DNA from: Sipunculus nudus
Taxonomy: Eukaryota; Annelida; Sipuncula; Golfingiida; Sipunculidae
Assembly (NCBI GenBank): GCA_026874595.1
Contig: CM049322.1
Location: forward strand, 25,577,400 to 25,641,399
Length of the DNA stretch: 64,000 nt
Direction of reading: 5' to 3'
Under the pieces are notes generated by a model, which saw nothing but the letters and a program-made list of their open reading frames with translations, ran no database searches and was not told the origin of the DNA. Of this stretch, positions 48,488 to 60,600 are shown one piece after another (position 1 is the stretch's first letter; every line of letters starts with the position of its first letter). Position numbers and translations under genes: made by a program.

Positions 48488-49889
48488 TAGCTGGACAAGT
48501 TTAGTTTATTGTTTTTGGTAGCATTTGATAAGCTATCAGTAACCAGATTACAAGTCTCGTCATATCTTGTGACCTCTGCAGTCAAATGAGAAGAAACAAT
48601 ATTTCATGAACATGCTCATAACTCTAGGGAGGTATGGTTTTATGCATGAATGGTGGCCTCTTGTAAGCTCTACATAATCTAGTCTTGTTACATCTTGCCT
48701 GTTGGACCAGAAATGAGAATGCTATATATCATTTGCAGCTGTTTTCTGAACAGGGCTCGCGAATATGTCATGATTACACATTGTTAATAATAGTGTCGAA
48801 TGGCTGTAGCATTAGGATTGACACTTACAAGTACAACAATATAACAAAAACTGTAACTTCTTTTACTGTGTGCCAGGATTTCATATTTTTCTGTCATAGG
48901 CAATTTCAGCAGAGTGCTGTGACCAGTGAGGCCCTATTTCTAAATTATCTTTTGAAATATAAAAACTGAGAAAATTGCAGAATGTTTATAGTGTACATAA
49001 AAACTATGAATTTAATGTTACTTTGATTTCACATAGCATCAGGTAAAGCGGAGGGGGGGGGGGGGGGGAGAACTAGAAAATTCTATAAGTTCATATTTTT
49101 TAAGCAGTCTTAAAGCAAAGAACATGTAAATTTAATGTATTTAAACTATGCAAACTTTTTCATCTGCTATATGAATTAAACTATAAAACTATTTATTTAT
49201 ATCTGATTTGAAAATATCCGTAAAAGGTTTCTTATGTAGGCCTACCTCATATATTATGATGCCAAAGAACGTATGGACATTGTTATTTCACTTTTGTTGT
49301 AAATGTAATGGAGAAAGTGTCTTCACATAATATAAGTTATTACTTCACTGAATACACACAAACCTCGCATGATTCTTTCTTCCGCTGGTGTACAGCATGG
49401 GGTCCCAACTCAGACGTCAGACTAGGCATCCAACATCCTAGTTTTATGTAATCCCTGTTTATGCATATTTATATATGTTCATCCTTCAGTTAGAGTAATA
49501 CCATGCGCAAACTAAGAGCACCTAAAGAGCTTGAAACCCAGAACAAAATGTAAATTTCACAACAAGGCCTGAGTACAGGGAGGTCACACATTTGGAATGC
49601 ATCTTTTTAATAAGATCAATCTTATTGCCTATATGTCAGAGAAGTTCTTATTTTGTAAATGATCACATTGAAGTAAAATGACACTTGCATACATGTTAAT
49701 AAAGATTCATAAATCATGCAAAGTAGTGCTGATATTGTTAAATTTTTTGTTTCAGTGAGGGAAGAAGATGATTTCTTTGTGCTAGCCATCAGTGAGGAAG
49801 AATGAACCTCCCTACAGGGCCCTGGTATGTCATTAATTGTATTACCAGGCAAATGTGGGGTTGCTATGGTTTATGACTGTTCCCACCGC
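48488..49889. other. Least repetitive stretch of the window
   Basis: About 1.4 kb in which I see only one degenerate A-like terminus (48904-48936) and a G-tract (about 49052-49067). No long frame with a known domain. If a host gene passes through the window, this is the best place for it. See the exon candidate at 49756. Confidence 0.4.
49756..49805 (+). CDS. Candidate terminal coding exon
   Basis: A pyrimidine-rich tract and TTTCAG acceptor (49743-49755), with TGCTGAT (49728-49734) placed as a branch site, precede an open segment. With two leading bases completing a split codon it reads REEDDFFVLAISEEE, then TGA at 49803. The acidic, non-repetitive composition is unlike the surrounding chance frames. 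I do not recognise the protein. No upstream exon is evident and no polyadenylation signal is obvious close downstream, so this is weak. Confidence 0.22.
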
Positions 49890-50189
49890 TGTAGATAAAT
49901 CTTGTCTGTGCTTTAACTCAAAAAATTTTTACAGATCTTTACCAAACTTGACATGTGCATAGATATTGGTGAGAGGACAAAGCCTATTTAAAATGGGGTC
50001 ATGACCTTTACTAGGAGATTGACCTTGACCTTGATATTGAATGGGTCCATTTTTGGTGAAAATGACACAAATTTTTAAATATCTCAAGAGAGCTTGCATG
50101 AATTTATCCAAAAATCAAGTTGACTGAAGATCTTGGACGGCGTTGTCATGTACTGGAAACTGGTCATACCACCTATTATCCTTTTCTTG
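49890..50189 (+). mobile_element. Family D interior fragment
   Basis: Matches 2150-2440 of the complete D element (TTTACCAAACTTG, GGGGTCATGACCTTTACTAGGAGAT, TGGAAACTGGT). Neither end is present. The next A copy begins in its final T-run. Confidence 0.65.
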
Positions 50190-51334
50190 TTTTTAGCTCA
50201 GCTGACTTTCAGTCATGCTGAACTTAGCGATCACTCTTTGTCCGTCATCCGTCTGTCCGTCCGTCCGTCTGTCCGTTAACCTGGCACAAATCGTAACCGC
50301 TGGACCTAGAATCTTGTAACTTTACATCCTGAGAGGTCGATGAAAAATACCCTTGGAAACCAGAAATTAGGTCTCTGTTACTCATATCCTTCGAGCTATG
50401 GGGCCCCAAAGTACACCCCAGAATAGTAAAAAATTTCATACAAAAACTTCAATATCTCATTAATCATATTACTGATGGTCATGATTTTTGGCATACATAT
50501 TGATCATGAGATGGTACATCAGTTCCTGCAGACTGGTGGAGCCACCTGTATTTTTCAATTTTTTACATATTTTTTTCTCTGTTTATGAGACCTTTAAAAA
50601 TGTGAACATCTGTTAACAGGGCACAAATCATATACACTGGACCTAGAATCTTCATTCTTGACACAGTGAGAGACCTATAAAAAGTCTCCATGGAAACCAG
50701 AAATTAGGTCTCTGTTACCCATATCCTTTGAGCTATGGGGCCCCAAAGTACCCCCCCAGAATAGTCAAAAATTTCCTGCAAAAACTTCAATATCTCATTA
50801 ACTACATCACTGATGGTCATGATTTTCTGCATACATTTTTATCATGAGATGTTTCTTCACTTTCTCCAGACTGGTTGGGCCACCTGTATTTTTCGATTTT
50901 TACGAATTTTTCTCTATTTTTGAGACCTTTAAGGATGCTGTCATCTGTTAACATGGCACAAATTGTAACAACTGGACCTAGAATCATCATTCTTGTCATG
51001 CAAGGAGGCCCATGAATAGTGTCTCTGGAAACATGAAATTAGGTCTCTGTTACCCATATCCATCAAGCTATAGGACTCCGAAGTATCCCTCAGAATAATG
51101 GACAATTTGATATGGACAAGTTTCTGCAGACTGGTTGAGCCACCAGTATTTCTTTTAAAGTTTACGCATTTTTTCTCTATTTTTGAGATATATAAATACA
51201 GACACAACCTTGGCCTGTTGGATAATCTGTGTGATGCTTCAGTTAAATGGTATATACTACCATTCAGATGATAAAATTTCCTTTTGCGAATCTCTTCCCA
51301 GTCAGCTGAGCGTCATTACCCATGGGTCCCTTGT
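50190..51334 (+). mobile_element. Family A element, 335-bp-unit sub-type, both ends
   Basis: 5' AGCTCAGCTGACTTTCAGTCATGCTGAAC, a (GTCC)n tract, then three units keyed by GTTAAC-N-GGCACAAATC at about 50275, 50612 and 50948. Each has GGGCC/GGAGCCACCTGTATTTTT. 3' CAGCTGAGCGTCATTACCCATGGGTC and CCTTGTT (51303-51334). 1145 bp. Confidence 0.7.
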
Positions 51335-51517
51335 TTAAAATATTAGCAAAAATATAAAATTGGTACCATAAATTTTGCCTTATAAAATTTGACCATGGCC
51401 TGTTTTTTTCTCAAAAGTAAATTTAATTTATTTTCACAGCCCGGATGCATGTGGATTTAATCTGTTGAATTCTGAAATTTAAAAGTAAAAGCTTAAAAAT
51501 TATTCTAATTATTGAAG
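51335..51517 (+). repeat. Family A interior fragment
   Basis: AATATTAGCAAAAATATAAAATTGGTACC and following phrases equal 1110-1240. The next A copy starts at its T-run. Confidence 0.5.
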
Positions 51518-53007
51518 TTTTTAGCTCAGCTGACTAGAAGTCATCTGAGCTATAGTCGTGGTTCTTTGTCCGTCGGCTGTACGTCTGTCCGTCCGTCCTT
51601 TAAACTGGCACATTTTGAAACTGTTGGACCTACAGAATCTCAAATTCGGCATACCTTTAGATGTCCCCAAAATCTCCTACCTAACCGAAAATTGGATCAC
51701 TAGGATTTTGTTTCTTCGAATTATTAAGGAAAAACCTCCGTTTTCCATTAAAAACCCATTGTTACACTTAAAGACTGCCTAATATTAAAACCACTGACCT
51801 GATATTGACCATTTTTAATTTATTAATTCCTCTATATATTTTCTATGTACATACCAGAAATTAGTTAAATATTTAAAATTCTTTAAGTAATGGACCCAAA
51901 CATAATGCACTTTGTAAAAATTCAGGAAATATATTTACTCCCTCAACTTGAGAATTGCTGAAGCTAATAACTTTCTTTCAGGTATATAACTATATTTAGT
52001 CAAGATTCAATTGTACACCCAAAATTAGATCTGAATTTTTTTAATTTTATAAGTTATTAGCATAAATATAAAATCAGTACCTTAAATTTTGCCCAAATTT
52101 GACCATGGCACATTTTTTTTCCTGTAACTGCTGTGGATTTAATTTTCACAGCATGTTACCATAAGCATTTCTTTTCTAAACATCTGAAATTTGAAACCAG
52201 TTGATCTAAAACTGTTGATTTTATTCCAGTTTTCAAGCACCATGTAAAGTATTGTTTAGATCAGGCAAGTGTTATGCAGTGTGCTAGGCTCAGCTCCCCA
52301 GCTTCCCAGGCCAGCTCTCAGCTCCAAAAATTTGGCATACAGTTAGATGTCCCCCAAACCCCCGTACCATACCAAAAGTTTGTACACTAGAATTTCATTC
52401 CTTCGAGATGTTAAAAAAAACTTGTAATTTTCAATTAAAAACCTATTATTACACTTCAAGACTGCCTAATATCTAAACCACTGATCTGACTTTGATCATA
52501 TAAAATATACATGTTCTTCTATTTATACTCTATGCATATGCCAGAAATGATAAAAGTTTTGCGAAATTGTTTTAAGTTATCGGCCCGAACATAATGCACT
52601 TTGTTAACATGAAATATATTTACTCCCTTAACATGAAAACTGCTGAAGCTAAAATTTTTGTTGTTGTCAGAGATATAACATTATTTAATCAAGATTTAAT
52701 GGTATACCCAAAATTAGTTCTGAATTTTTCAAATTTTATAAGTTTTTAGCTTAAATATAAAATCAGTACCTTAAATTTTGCCTAATTTTGATCATGGCAT
52801 GTTTGTTTCCTGTAAGCATTGTTGATATAATTTACATATCATGCAGAAAAAAAGGATTTCAGCTTGTTAGTTTTGAAAGTTGAAAGAAATTGGCCAAAAA
52901 CTGTAGCTTTTATTAAAGTTTTTATGAGACCATGTCAGACCCAGGCTCTATACCCAGCCCCTAATCAGTCACCTGTTTGTCCCCAAGTTGATCTTTCAGG
53001 CCAATTA

Positions 53008-54403
53008 CCGTAAAATCTCCACTTAAAACCGCGGTTTAATCAAGAAATTCAAAATCTTGAAATCGGGTTGATTTCCTGAAAGCACTGTGCGGTTTATACT
53101 AGAAGGGTTTCCTGAATATCTTCCTGACAGACATTGTTTTTGGCCCGGCGCATGGGCAATAATATTGCAACTTTCAAAGGCTGTTCTTAGCATGCATGGG
53201 AGCCGTGTGTAAATGTATTATTTACGATTATTTGTTATTTATAAATTAAATATTGCTGATTAGTTTTCGTGTGATATATAACTTGTTATAAAATCTTGGT
53301 AATTGTCACCAAATAATACGTTTAAAACAACCCTGCTGTTACACACAGCGGTCTACTTCGTTGGGCATGGTCAAGCAAAATTGAAATAAAAGCCTACTTT
53401 AAACCCATTTGCGGCATTATTTAGCAATGATTATTTGTTTAAAACGTAAAATGAATAAAAAGCTGACATCGTAAAGAGTCACACAATGGCAGACGATCGT
53501 TTTAAAATCAAGTTTGAGTGCCGCCATGTGCTGAAACACCCCGGTATTCTGCTAAGAATATTTTGAACGGCTGTACGCGGTGGGTGGTAAATAGAACAGC
53601 CACCTATCCCAGCGTGCCTTGCGCGAACACTGCCTTGACAAAATGGCTCTCCACACGGACACTTTCTTCAGGAAAAAAACTTGCTAACCCGGACTGGCCA
53701 CTTTAATTTTACCTTAAAATCACTCGTTTTCAAGCGTCATGTTTCCTATACGTGCGAACCTAGAAAAGGTAACTTCAGTTACTTTTAAATTTAGTTAAGT
53801 TGACCAGCGATGTTTTCAAACGCACCAGCAAATTGTGACATGGAGCGATGTCAACGTACGATGTGACGAAGATAATACCGAAGTAACCGGTATGAAAATG
53901 ATTTGAAACTTCCGAGTAATTCCAGAAAATGGAATTTTCATCAAAAATTAAGATTTCAAAATATTACTTTTAGAATTAAAATATACAGTGACTTGAAATG
54001 GATCAGCAGAATATTTTTTCCAAAATATAATGACAAATCAGTAGCAAACAAGAATACGGCCCGGAATATAAAATCTGTATAAACAGACAGAGGTTCACCG
54101 GCCCTTACGTCTTCCCAAACTTCATGCTTGAGTGACCCTGCAAAAAAGTGTTATGATGTGTTTAAATAAAATGCCCAAGGAATTTTAAAGTGGACAGGAA
54201 TGGCCGAGTCGCAACCTACGCGTGTTCATTTCTAGATGATTGCTTGATTGTGTCTTTTGTCAAATCATTCGGTAGCGAAAGTTGGTGCGGTTTTAAAGGG
54301 GGGTTCTTAGTATTTGAGCCCCTCGCGGTGTCTCGCCTGGAATTTCGGCGAAGTCTGGGTGCGGTTTTAATCGGAAGTGCGGTTTTAAGTGGAGATTTTA
54401 CGG
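53008..54403. mobile_element. TA-flanked element with perfect 25-bp terminal inverted repeats
   Basis: Left 53008-53032 (begins CCGTAAAATCTCCAC, ends AAAACCGC) and right 54379-54403 are exact inverted copies. Both are flanked by TA (53006-53007, 54404-54405). The sibling at 1614-1625 has the empty site CAAATTATGCACGC. 1396 bp, with GC content higher than the host element. A short frame at 53486 (starting MADDRFKIKFE) stops after 23 codons. No transposase domain is recognisable. Mariner/pogo-type by target, family unknown. Confidence 0.8.
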
Positions 54404-55040
54404 TATGCACCTTTGATGCGGGGCAAATACTTGCAGCTGGGCAGCTTATTGCTGGCCACAGCTGATCCAGGTGTCCAACCCAGCTCGTCTATTAGTTGTT
54501 TACACCAACAGCATAGCAATAAACAACGAATAAATAAATGTTTGTAGGTCTATAATAACAACTAACAGGGAATTACTTTGCAGTTACTGATGTTTTATGG
54601 ATTTTGTATGGATGGATGAAAATGTATTCCAAATAACACCATTGAGTCACCTATGGTTTTTTCTTTTCAATTTTAATAATGAAAAAAAAAATAATTATAT
54701 TGTTCTATACTATTACGGATTATATGAAGGAAATAAATGATAGACAATGATGCAGTTGATAATATAAATCTAAATACCCAGGTCTTTTCCAAGTGTTTCA
54801 GCTTGTTAATTTATATTTATTCCAAATTTTAAAAAAAAGTTAAAATATGTTAAAATTTTTAAATTTTACTTGCACAAGTACTGATTAAAGATGTTAATAT
54901 GTTTCACTTATGACATTCAGACACGTGGCTGTAACATCTGTAACAAGACTATGTAAATAGTCGAAATTTATATTACCGGTTCCTATATTTCAGTTAATAA
55001 AATTAAACTTGCCCATCTCTAGTTTTCTCCTTGTTTAATT

Positions 55041-55881
55041 GTATCCGCCAAAACAAAGTTTTGCGGATACTATGTTTTCGACCGGGTTCCGCCGCCGCCG
55101 CGTTTTCGTTTCCGGAAAACTCCTCTGAGAGTACTGGACGGATTTTTCCGAAACTTACACAAATTATCGGGTCGCATGTGAACTGGTGCCTAACCAAGTG
55201 GCCTTGACCTCTGACCTTTCCTCTCTGCCCAGCATTTGTTTGTGTGTCTGTTTCCACACATAAACCCACATATCTCGGGAACCATTTGACAGATCAGGAA
55301 AAAAATTTTTACACAAATGTAGCCCTTGGATAGCTTTACAACATACACAAAAAAAGGTGGCGCCACCTGCAACCATGTTTGCACAGTGTCCATCTGTTCA
55401 TCTGCCTTGGGTTAAAATCACTCATATCTCTGCAGTCCTTTGACTAATTCACCTACATTCACGTTAACGCTGCAGACATCAAAGCTCATATCTCCAGACT
55501 CGTTTGACCAATCAGGAAAAAAATTTTACACAAATGCAGCCCTTGGATAGCTTTATAACATTCACAAAAATGGTGGCACCACCTGCAGCCATTTTTGCAC
55601 AGCGTCCATCGGTTTGTATGCCTTGGGTTAAAAGCACTCATATCTCTGCAGTGGTTAGACTTTTCCACCTGAAATTTTGCATGTGTATATATCTCGGATA
55701 GTTTCTCGTTCAAATAACAGGTGGCACCACCTACAATCATGTTTACGTTGCACAGATCCATTCAAATATGTAACACATGTAACTCTATTTCCCCTTGCCA
55801 CTCAATCCATGCCTCACTTCACCCGTCCTACTCTGATTTTGGCGGATACACGTAGTCGCTTGTCGACTTCCCGTATTCTAA
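55041..55881 (+). mobile_element. Family C element, short complete copy
   Basis: GTATCCGCCAAAA (55041-55053), with hairpin closed by TTTTGCGGATAC. Exact inverted copy TTTTGGCGGATAC at 55837-55849, then hairpin AGTCG-cttgt-CGACT (55854-55868) and CTAA (55878-55881) before TTT. 841 bp with two to three units. The empty site can be read in the related sequence at about 58860-58900. Confidence 0.8.
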
Positions 55882-56785
55882 TTTATAGGGTATTCTTGTC
55901 AATGGGTTATTTTTTACACATATATTGGTTTCATAGCTGAGATACTTCAATTTTTTTTCTGATACTTTTTTTTTAATAAAAAAAATTTGAATACGATAAA
56001 AAATCAGATCTTAGACAAGGTCTCATTAAGATTTCTGTAATGTTATTAATTGTCATAAGACTCTTTTTGTGTCTAGTGTAGATTGATGTGAAGGTAGTCA
56101 AAAGTGAATTTTATAGTTTTATTTTTGAATATAAATAAAATTCATAAAACCAGGTACTTGTGATCATTATTTGAATTTGTGATATTTGTTCATTCTGGAT
56201 TCTCAAGAACTTTGTTTGGCTGAAACTTAACAAATACCGGACATGGTGCAGTACTTTGCAAATGTATTTGAATGAAAATATGAATATGTATGCTATTATT
56301 TCATGTATAAGTATAGGAATACAGGTAAAAATGAAAGTATTTGAATACAAATGCATTCATGAATATATTCCATAATATCATTTTAATAATTATTTATTTC
56401 GATATTATTATTAAAATAACTTTGATGAAAAAAACATGATACTGTTATTATTTTTAATTTAAATTATATTTGACACAATATTTGTTATTAATTTTAAATA
56501 AATAGTTTAACTTTTCAAATAATTCTGCTGCAATTTTATGGCTAAGTCGTAACCTATGTGATAATAGCACACCATTTCCAACTGTAAATAATATAAGTGA
56601 AATCCATCCTCTTCCCTGTCTCGCAGGATATTATCAAAATCTTACATAACTTGAGTTAAACACCATCAACTCATAATAGAGCTTATATTACCTCACAAAA
56701 CCAGTCTTTGCCTACCTCCTCTTCAAAGTCATATTTTGTGATCATATATTATAATAGCTGAGCACCTTGACCAATGGGTCCCTTG

Positions 56786-57107
56786 TTCAGATGCTTTAAT
56801 GTATTTGCATTTTGTATATTGGACCAAGATACAACTCTTGCTCATTACAGCCTTGCCTAGGTAACCTTATTAGTGATGCAGCACTGTCAGAACACACCTG
56901 CTGTAATAAACATACATTTATTCTCATGGGCCCTACTCTAACACCCCCCCCCCCCCCCCGTCCCCAGTCCCCCCCCCCCACCAACACCATCACCAATTAT
57001 ATTGCAATACATGGTTTGTTATTGTCAACTGTTTTTCTTTAATGTAAAGCTGTTTTTGATCCAAAGTGCATAACTTTTTTTTAAATATTAATTGTTCTGA
57101 TGTAGCA
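56786..57107 (+). repeat. Family A interior remnant with C-tracts
   Basis: Matches 12400-12560 and 37100-37362 (CTTGCCTAGGTAACC, C-tracts at 56943-56958 and 56969-56979, TGTAAAGCTGTTTTTGATCCAAAGTGCA). It ends GTAGCATTTTT where the next A copy begins. Confidence 0.5.
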
Positions 57108-57708
57108 TTTTTAGCTCAGCTGACTATAAGTCATCTGAGCTATAGTCGTGGTCCTTTGTCCATACGTTGGTCCGTTTGTCCGGCCATCCAGCCGTTAACA
57201 GGGCATGTTTTGAAACCGTTGGACCTACGAATCAAAATTTGGCTTACAGTTAGATGTCCCTATGATCTCATACCATACTGAAATAAGGTCACTAAGGCTT
57301 CGTTCCTTCGAGATATCAAGGAAAATCATCTGTTTTCCATTAAAACCCCATTGTTACAGTTCAAGACTGCCTAATCTCAAAACCACTGATCTGAATTCAA
57401 TCATAGTAAATATTCATATTTTCCCATACATTTACTATGTTCATACAAAAAATTAGGTCAGTATTGTGTAATTTGTTGAAATTATGGGCCAAACTTAATG
57501 CACCTTGTTAAAAATCAGGAAATATATTTACTCACTTAACATGAGAATTGCTGATGCTAGAGACTTTTTTTCAGGGATATATCTTCATTTTATCAAGATT
57601 CAATTGTATACTGAAAATTAGATCTGAATTTTTCATTTTTTTTTTACGTTATTAGCATAAATATAAAATCAGTACCTTAAATTTTGCCCAACTTTGGCCA
57701 GGGCACAT
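57108..57708 (+). mobile_element. Family A element, left part
   Basis: Standard 5' hairpin and interior to CCAGGGCACATTTTT, where a second A copy is inserted. Its continuation (TTCCTGTTAGTGCTGTGGATTTAATTTTCACAGC) is found at about 58995. Confidence 0.65.
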
Positions 57709-58738
57709 TTTTTAGCTCAGCTGACTATAAGTCATCTAAGCTATAGTCGTGGTCCTTTGTCCTTTGTCTGTCCGTCCGGCCGTTAACAGGGCACGTTTTA
57801 AAACCGTTGGACCTACAAATCCAAAATTCTGCATACCAATAGATGTCCCCGAAATCTCCTACCATACCGAAATTGGGTCATTAGGACTTCGTTCCTTTGA
57901 GATATTAAGGAAAAACCTCTGTTTTCCATAAAAAAGCCATTGTTACACTTCAAAGCTGCCTAATATCAAAACCACTGATCTGTTTTTGATCATATTTAGT
58001 ATTCATATTTTTCCATACATTTTCTGTGCACATACCAAAAATTAGATTAGTATTGGGTATTATTTTGAAGTTATGGGCCCAAATATAATGCAGTTTCTTA
58101 AAAATCAGGAAATATATTTGCTCACTTAACATGAGAATTGCTGATGCTGGAGACTTTTTTTCAGGAATATAACTTTATTTAATCAAGATTCAATTGTTTA
58201 CCCAAAATTAGATCTGAATTTTGCAAATTTTTCAAGTTATTAGCATAAATAAAAATCAATACCTTAAATTTTGTCCAACTTTGGCAATAGCACGTTTTTT
58301 CCTTGTAAGCACTGTTGATTTAATTTTCACAGCATATATACATAAGGATTTAATCTTTTAAACCCTGAAATTTCAAAGGAATTGTTTGAAAAGAGTAGCT
58401 TTTATTCAAGTTTTCATACACCATGTCAAGTGTTGTTTAAATCTGGCCCACCTAGTAATACAGTCTTCACTTGCATTATGTAACCCACCCCAGGCAGCTT
58501 GCCTTGGCTTAGCTTGGCCACTACTAGCAGGCTTCCCGTCTGCCCTGCACTCCCCCCCCCCCAGCTGGTGCATAAACTAGATGAATGTTATAATTTTCAG
58601 TATTTTATTTTATTTTTGGCTTTGCTACATTTTAGATTTTGTATTGTACCACCAGGGTTACAATGATTAAAGTGCACATTTAATTGTGTCCACAAAGTGA
58701 TGTATTGCAATGAAAGTGTGGATGTTCATCAGAGTGCT
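57709..58738 (+). mobile_element. Family A element nested in family A, 3' end lost
   Basis: 5' hairpin AGCTCAGCTGACTATAAGTCATCTAAGC from 57709. The interior equals 26720-27740, with a C-tract at about 58551-58561. The similarity stops after TGTGGATGTTCATCAGA. The 3' terminus is deleted. Confidence 0.6.
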
Positions 58739-59256
58739 CATAAAAGATTTTAATTTGTTTGACTTATAACTCATGGTTGTATTAGTTGTTACATGATACT
58801 GGCTAAATAATCAAAATTTATATTGCTGATCCTTTATTTCAGTTCATAAAAATAAACATTCCCAACTCCAGTTTGCTCCTGGTATAATATATTGGGTGTT
58901 TCGATCCTTGGATTAATTTTAACACATGTATTAGTTTCATAGTTGAGAATACTTTTCTTTTTTCCTGATACCATTTAAAAAAATATAAATATTTAAATTT
59001 TTCCTGTTAGTGCTGTGGATTTAATTTTCACAGCATGTGCACATTAGCATTTCATCTGTTAAAATCTGAAATTTGAAACTAATTGATCAAAAACTGTAGA
59101 TTTTATTCAAGTTTCCAGGTACCAAGTCTTCATTGTTTACATCAGGTCAGTATAAATGCAGTGTACTGGGCAGTTACATAACACCTTCAGGTCTGACCTA
59201 CTGCCACTGTGAGTGTCTGGGTCAGGCTGGGTCAGGCAGTAATTACCAGAGAGCCT

Positions 59257-59287
<31 letters not shown>

Positions 59288-59343
59288 GCAGTCCAGCTCT
59301 CTCTTTCTCTCACTCTCTTCTGCTTTTTCTCTTTCTCTCTCCA

Positions 59344-59385
<42 letters not shown>

Positions 59386-59694
59386 TTATTGCCTAGCTCC
59401 CTTCCTCCCTCCATCCCATTCTGTTGACAGGTACTATAAACTAGATACATTAGCTATAAATGTTGATACAATTTAGAAATGTGAATCAACTGAAATATTC
59501 ACAATCACATGTATGTTATACTGTAAATTTATAGTAACATTCGTAAACCTGGATAAAAATCATGTAATGAAAAAAAGGAATAAATGCAAATATTATTAAT
59601 TTTTTATTGGCTCAGTAGAATGGGGAAAAAAATGGTTTGCTTTGTTTCTCCATCTTTTTGCCTGTTTTAAATAGTTAATGTTCATGAATAAACT
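58739..59694 (+). repeat. Family A interior remnants and a CT microsatellite
   Basis: 58739-58990 matches the T-rich segment at 54890-55035 and 55880-55980. From 58995 the outer A copy continues. (CT)n/(CTTT)n occupies about 59248-59384. Its translation gives Leu/Ser runs, which are not coding. The segment ends CATGAATAAACTTTTTT at an E 5' end. Confidence 0.5.
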
Positions 59695-60469
59695 TTTTTA
59701 GCGAACCTGTGAGCTTATGCAAGGCGCAGCGTCGTCCGTCCGCCGTCCAGGACTGGCTTTCCTCCATCCATGGCTGTAAGTCAGAAACTGTCAGAGCTAG
59801 CAGCTCCAAATTACATGTACGAATTCGTCACATGTAAAACTTGGTGGCCTGGAGCTTATTATTGGGTATCTGCATTAATTTAGATTTTATAGAGAAAAAG
59901 CTTAAAAACCTTTAAAAATCTTCTTCTCTGAAACTGTCCAGCCAAATCATCCAATATTTCACAGAAATGATCTCTGAAACAATCTCTCTCAAGTTTGTTC
60001 GAATGGATCCAGTTCGGAGATTTTGGCCGAGTTACAGGAGGTTTAACTTAGTCATCTGTCCAAAAAAGCACACTAAAATTAAAATCTCAGAAACGGCTAG
60101 AGCTTTAATGACCAAATTTTATACCAATGTTTGTCACATATGTCATATCTGATTTTGAGGTATTGGTGGCGCCACCTACATTGATGTGTTTTTTACAAGC
60201 GAAAATGTAATTTTAAACTCTTCTAGCTCATACACTGATTTATGATGAAACTGTTTAGCTGATTGGTTTAAACTTTACAAGAATTATTCTATGGTAGGGT
60301 TCTGCCAGTTTTATAAGAATAGATTGGGTAAATACAGTTTTAAAAAAGCATTGTAGCCAATTGAAAAAGGCTTTCTGTATTTGAAAACAGATTTGACTTC
60401 ATGCAGCCAAGTCAAGAGGTCACTCAGTACAAACAGGTGGGGTCCAGACATCACCATGGCAACTGACCT

Positions 60470-60545
60470 GGCTGGGGGGGGGGGTCTAGACAATGTGTCT
60501 AGACGTCTAGACACAGCGTCTAGACGTCTGGATACAATGTTTAGA
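60470..60545. repeat. G-tract plus nested TCTAGACGTCTAGA palindromes
   Basis: A G-run (60474-60484) is followed by a 22-bp perfect palindrome centred at 60504/60505 (60494-60515, core TCTAGACGTCTAGA). A second imperfect copy lies at 60517-60532 and partial copies on each side. Not seen in other E copies. Confidence 0.7.
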
Positions 60546-60600
60546 TGCAGAATTCCCAGATTATTGGAACTATATCTTTCTTGGGTTGCATTTTAAGCAA

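Larger units (their letters stand above)
51518..56785 (+). mobile_element. Family A element, long form, carrying two insertions
   Basis: 5' AGCTCAGCTGACTAGAAGTCATCTGAGCTATAG with the hairpin intact. 3' AGCTGAGCACCTTGACCAATGGGTC and CCTTGTT (56756-56785). The interior equals the copies at 571 and 37363, except for a 1.4-kb TA-flanked element (53008-54403), an extra T-rich stretch of A sub-type at about 54790-56060, and a family C element within that. Confidence 0.65.

Noticed and set aside
54190-54465. 91-codon open frame on the plus strand
   Set aside because: It runs through the right terminal inverted repeat of the TA-flanked element and out into family A sequence, so it is a chance frame.
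59133-59427. Leu/Ser-rich open frames
   Set aside because: They are translations of the CT microsatellite and continue open in more than one frame, as expected of a simple repeat.
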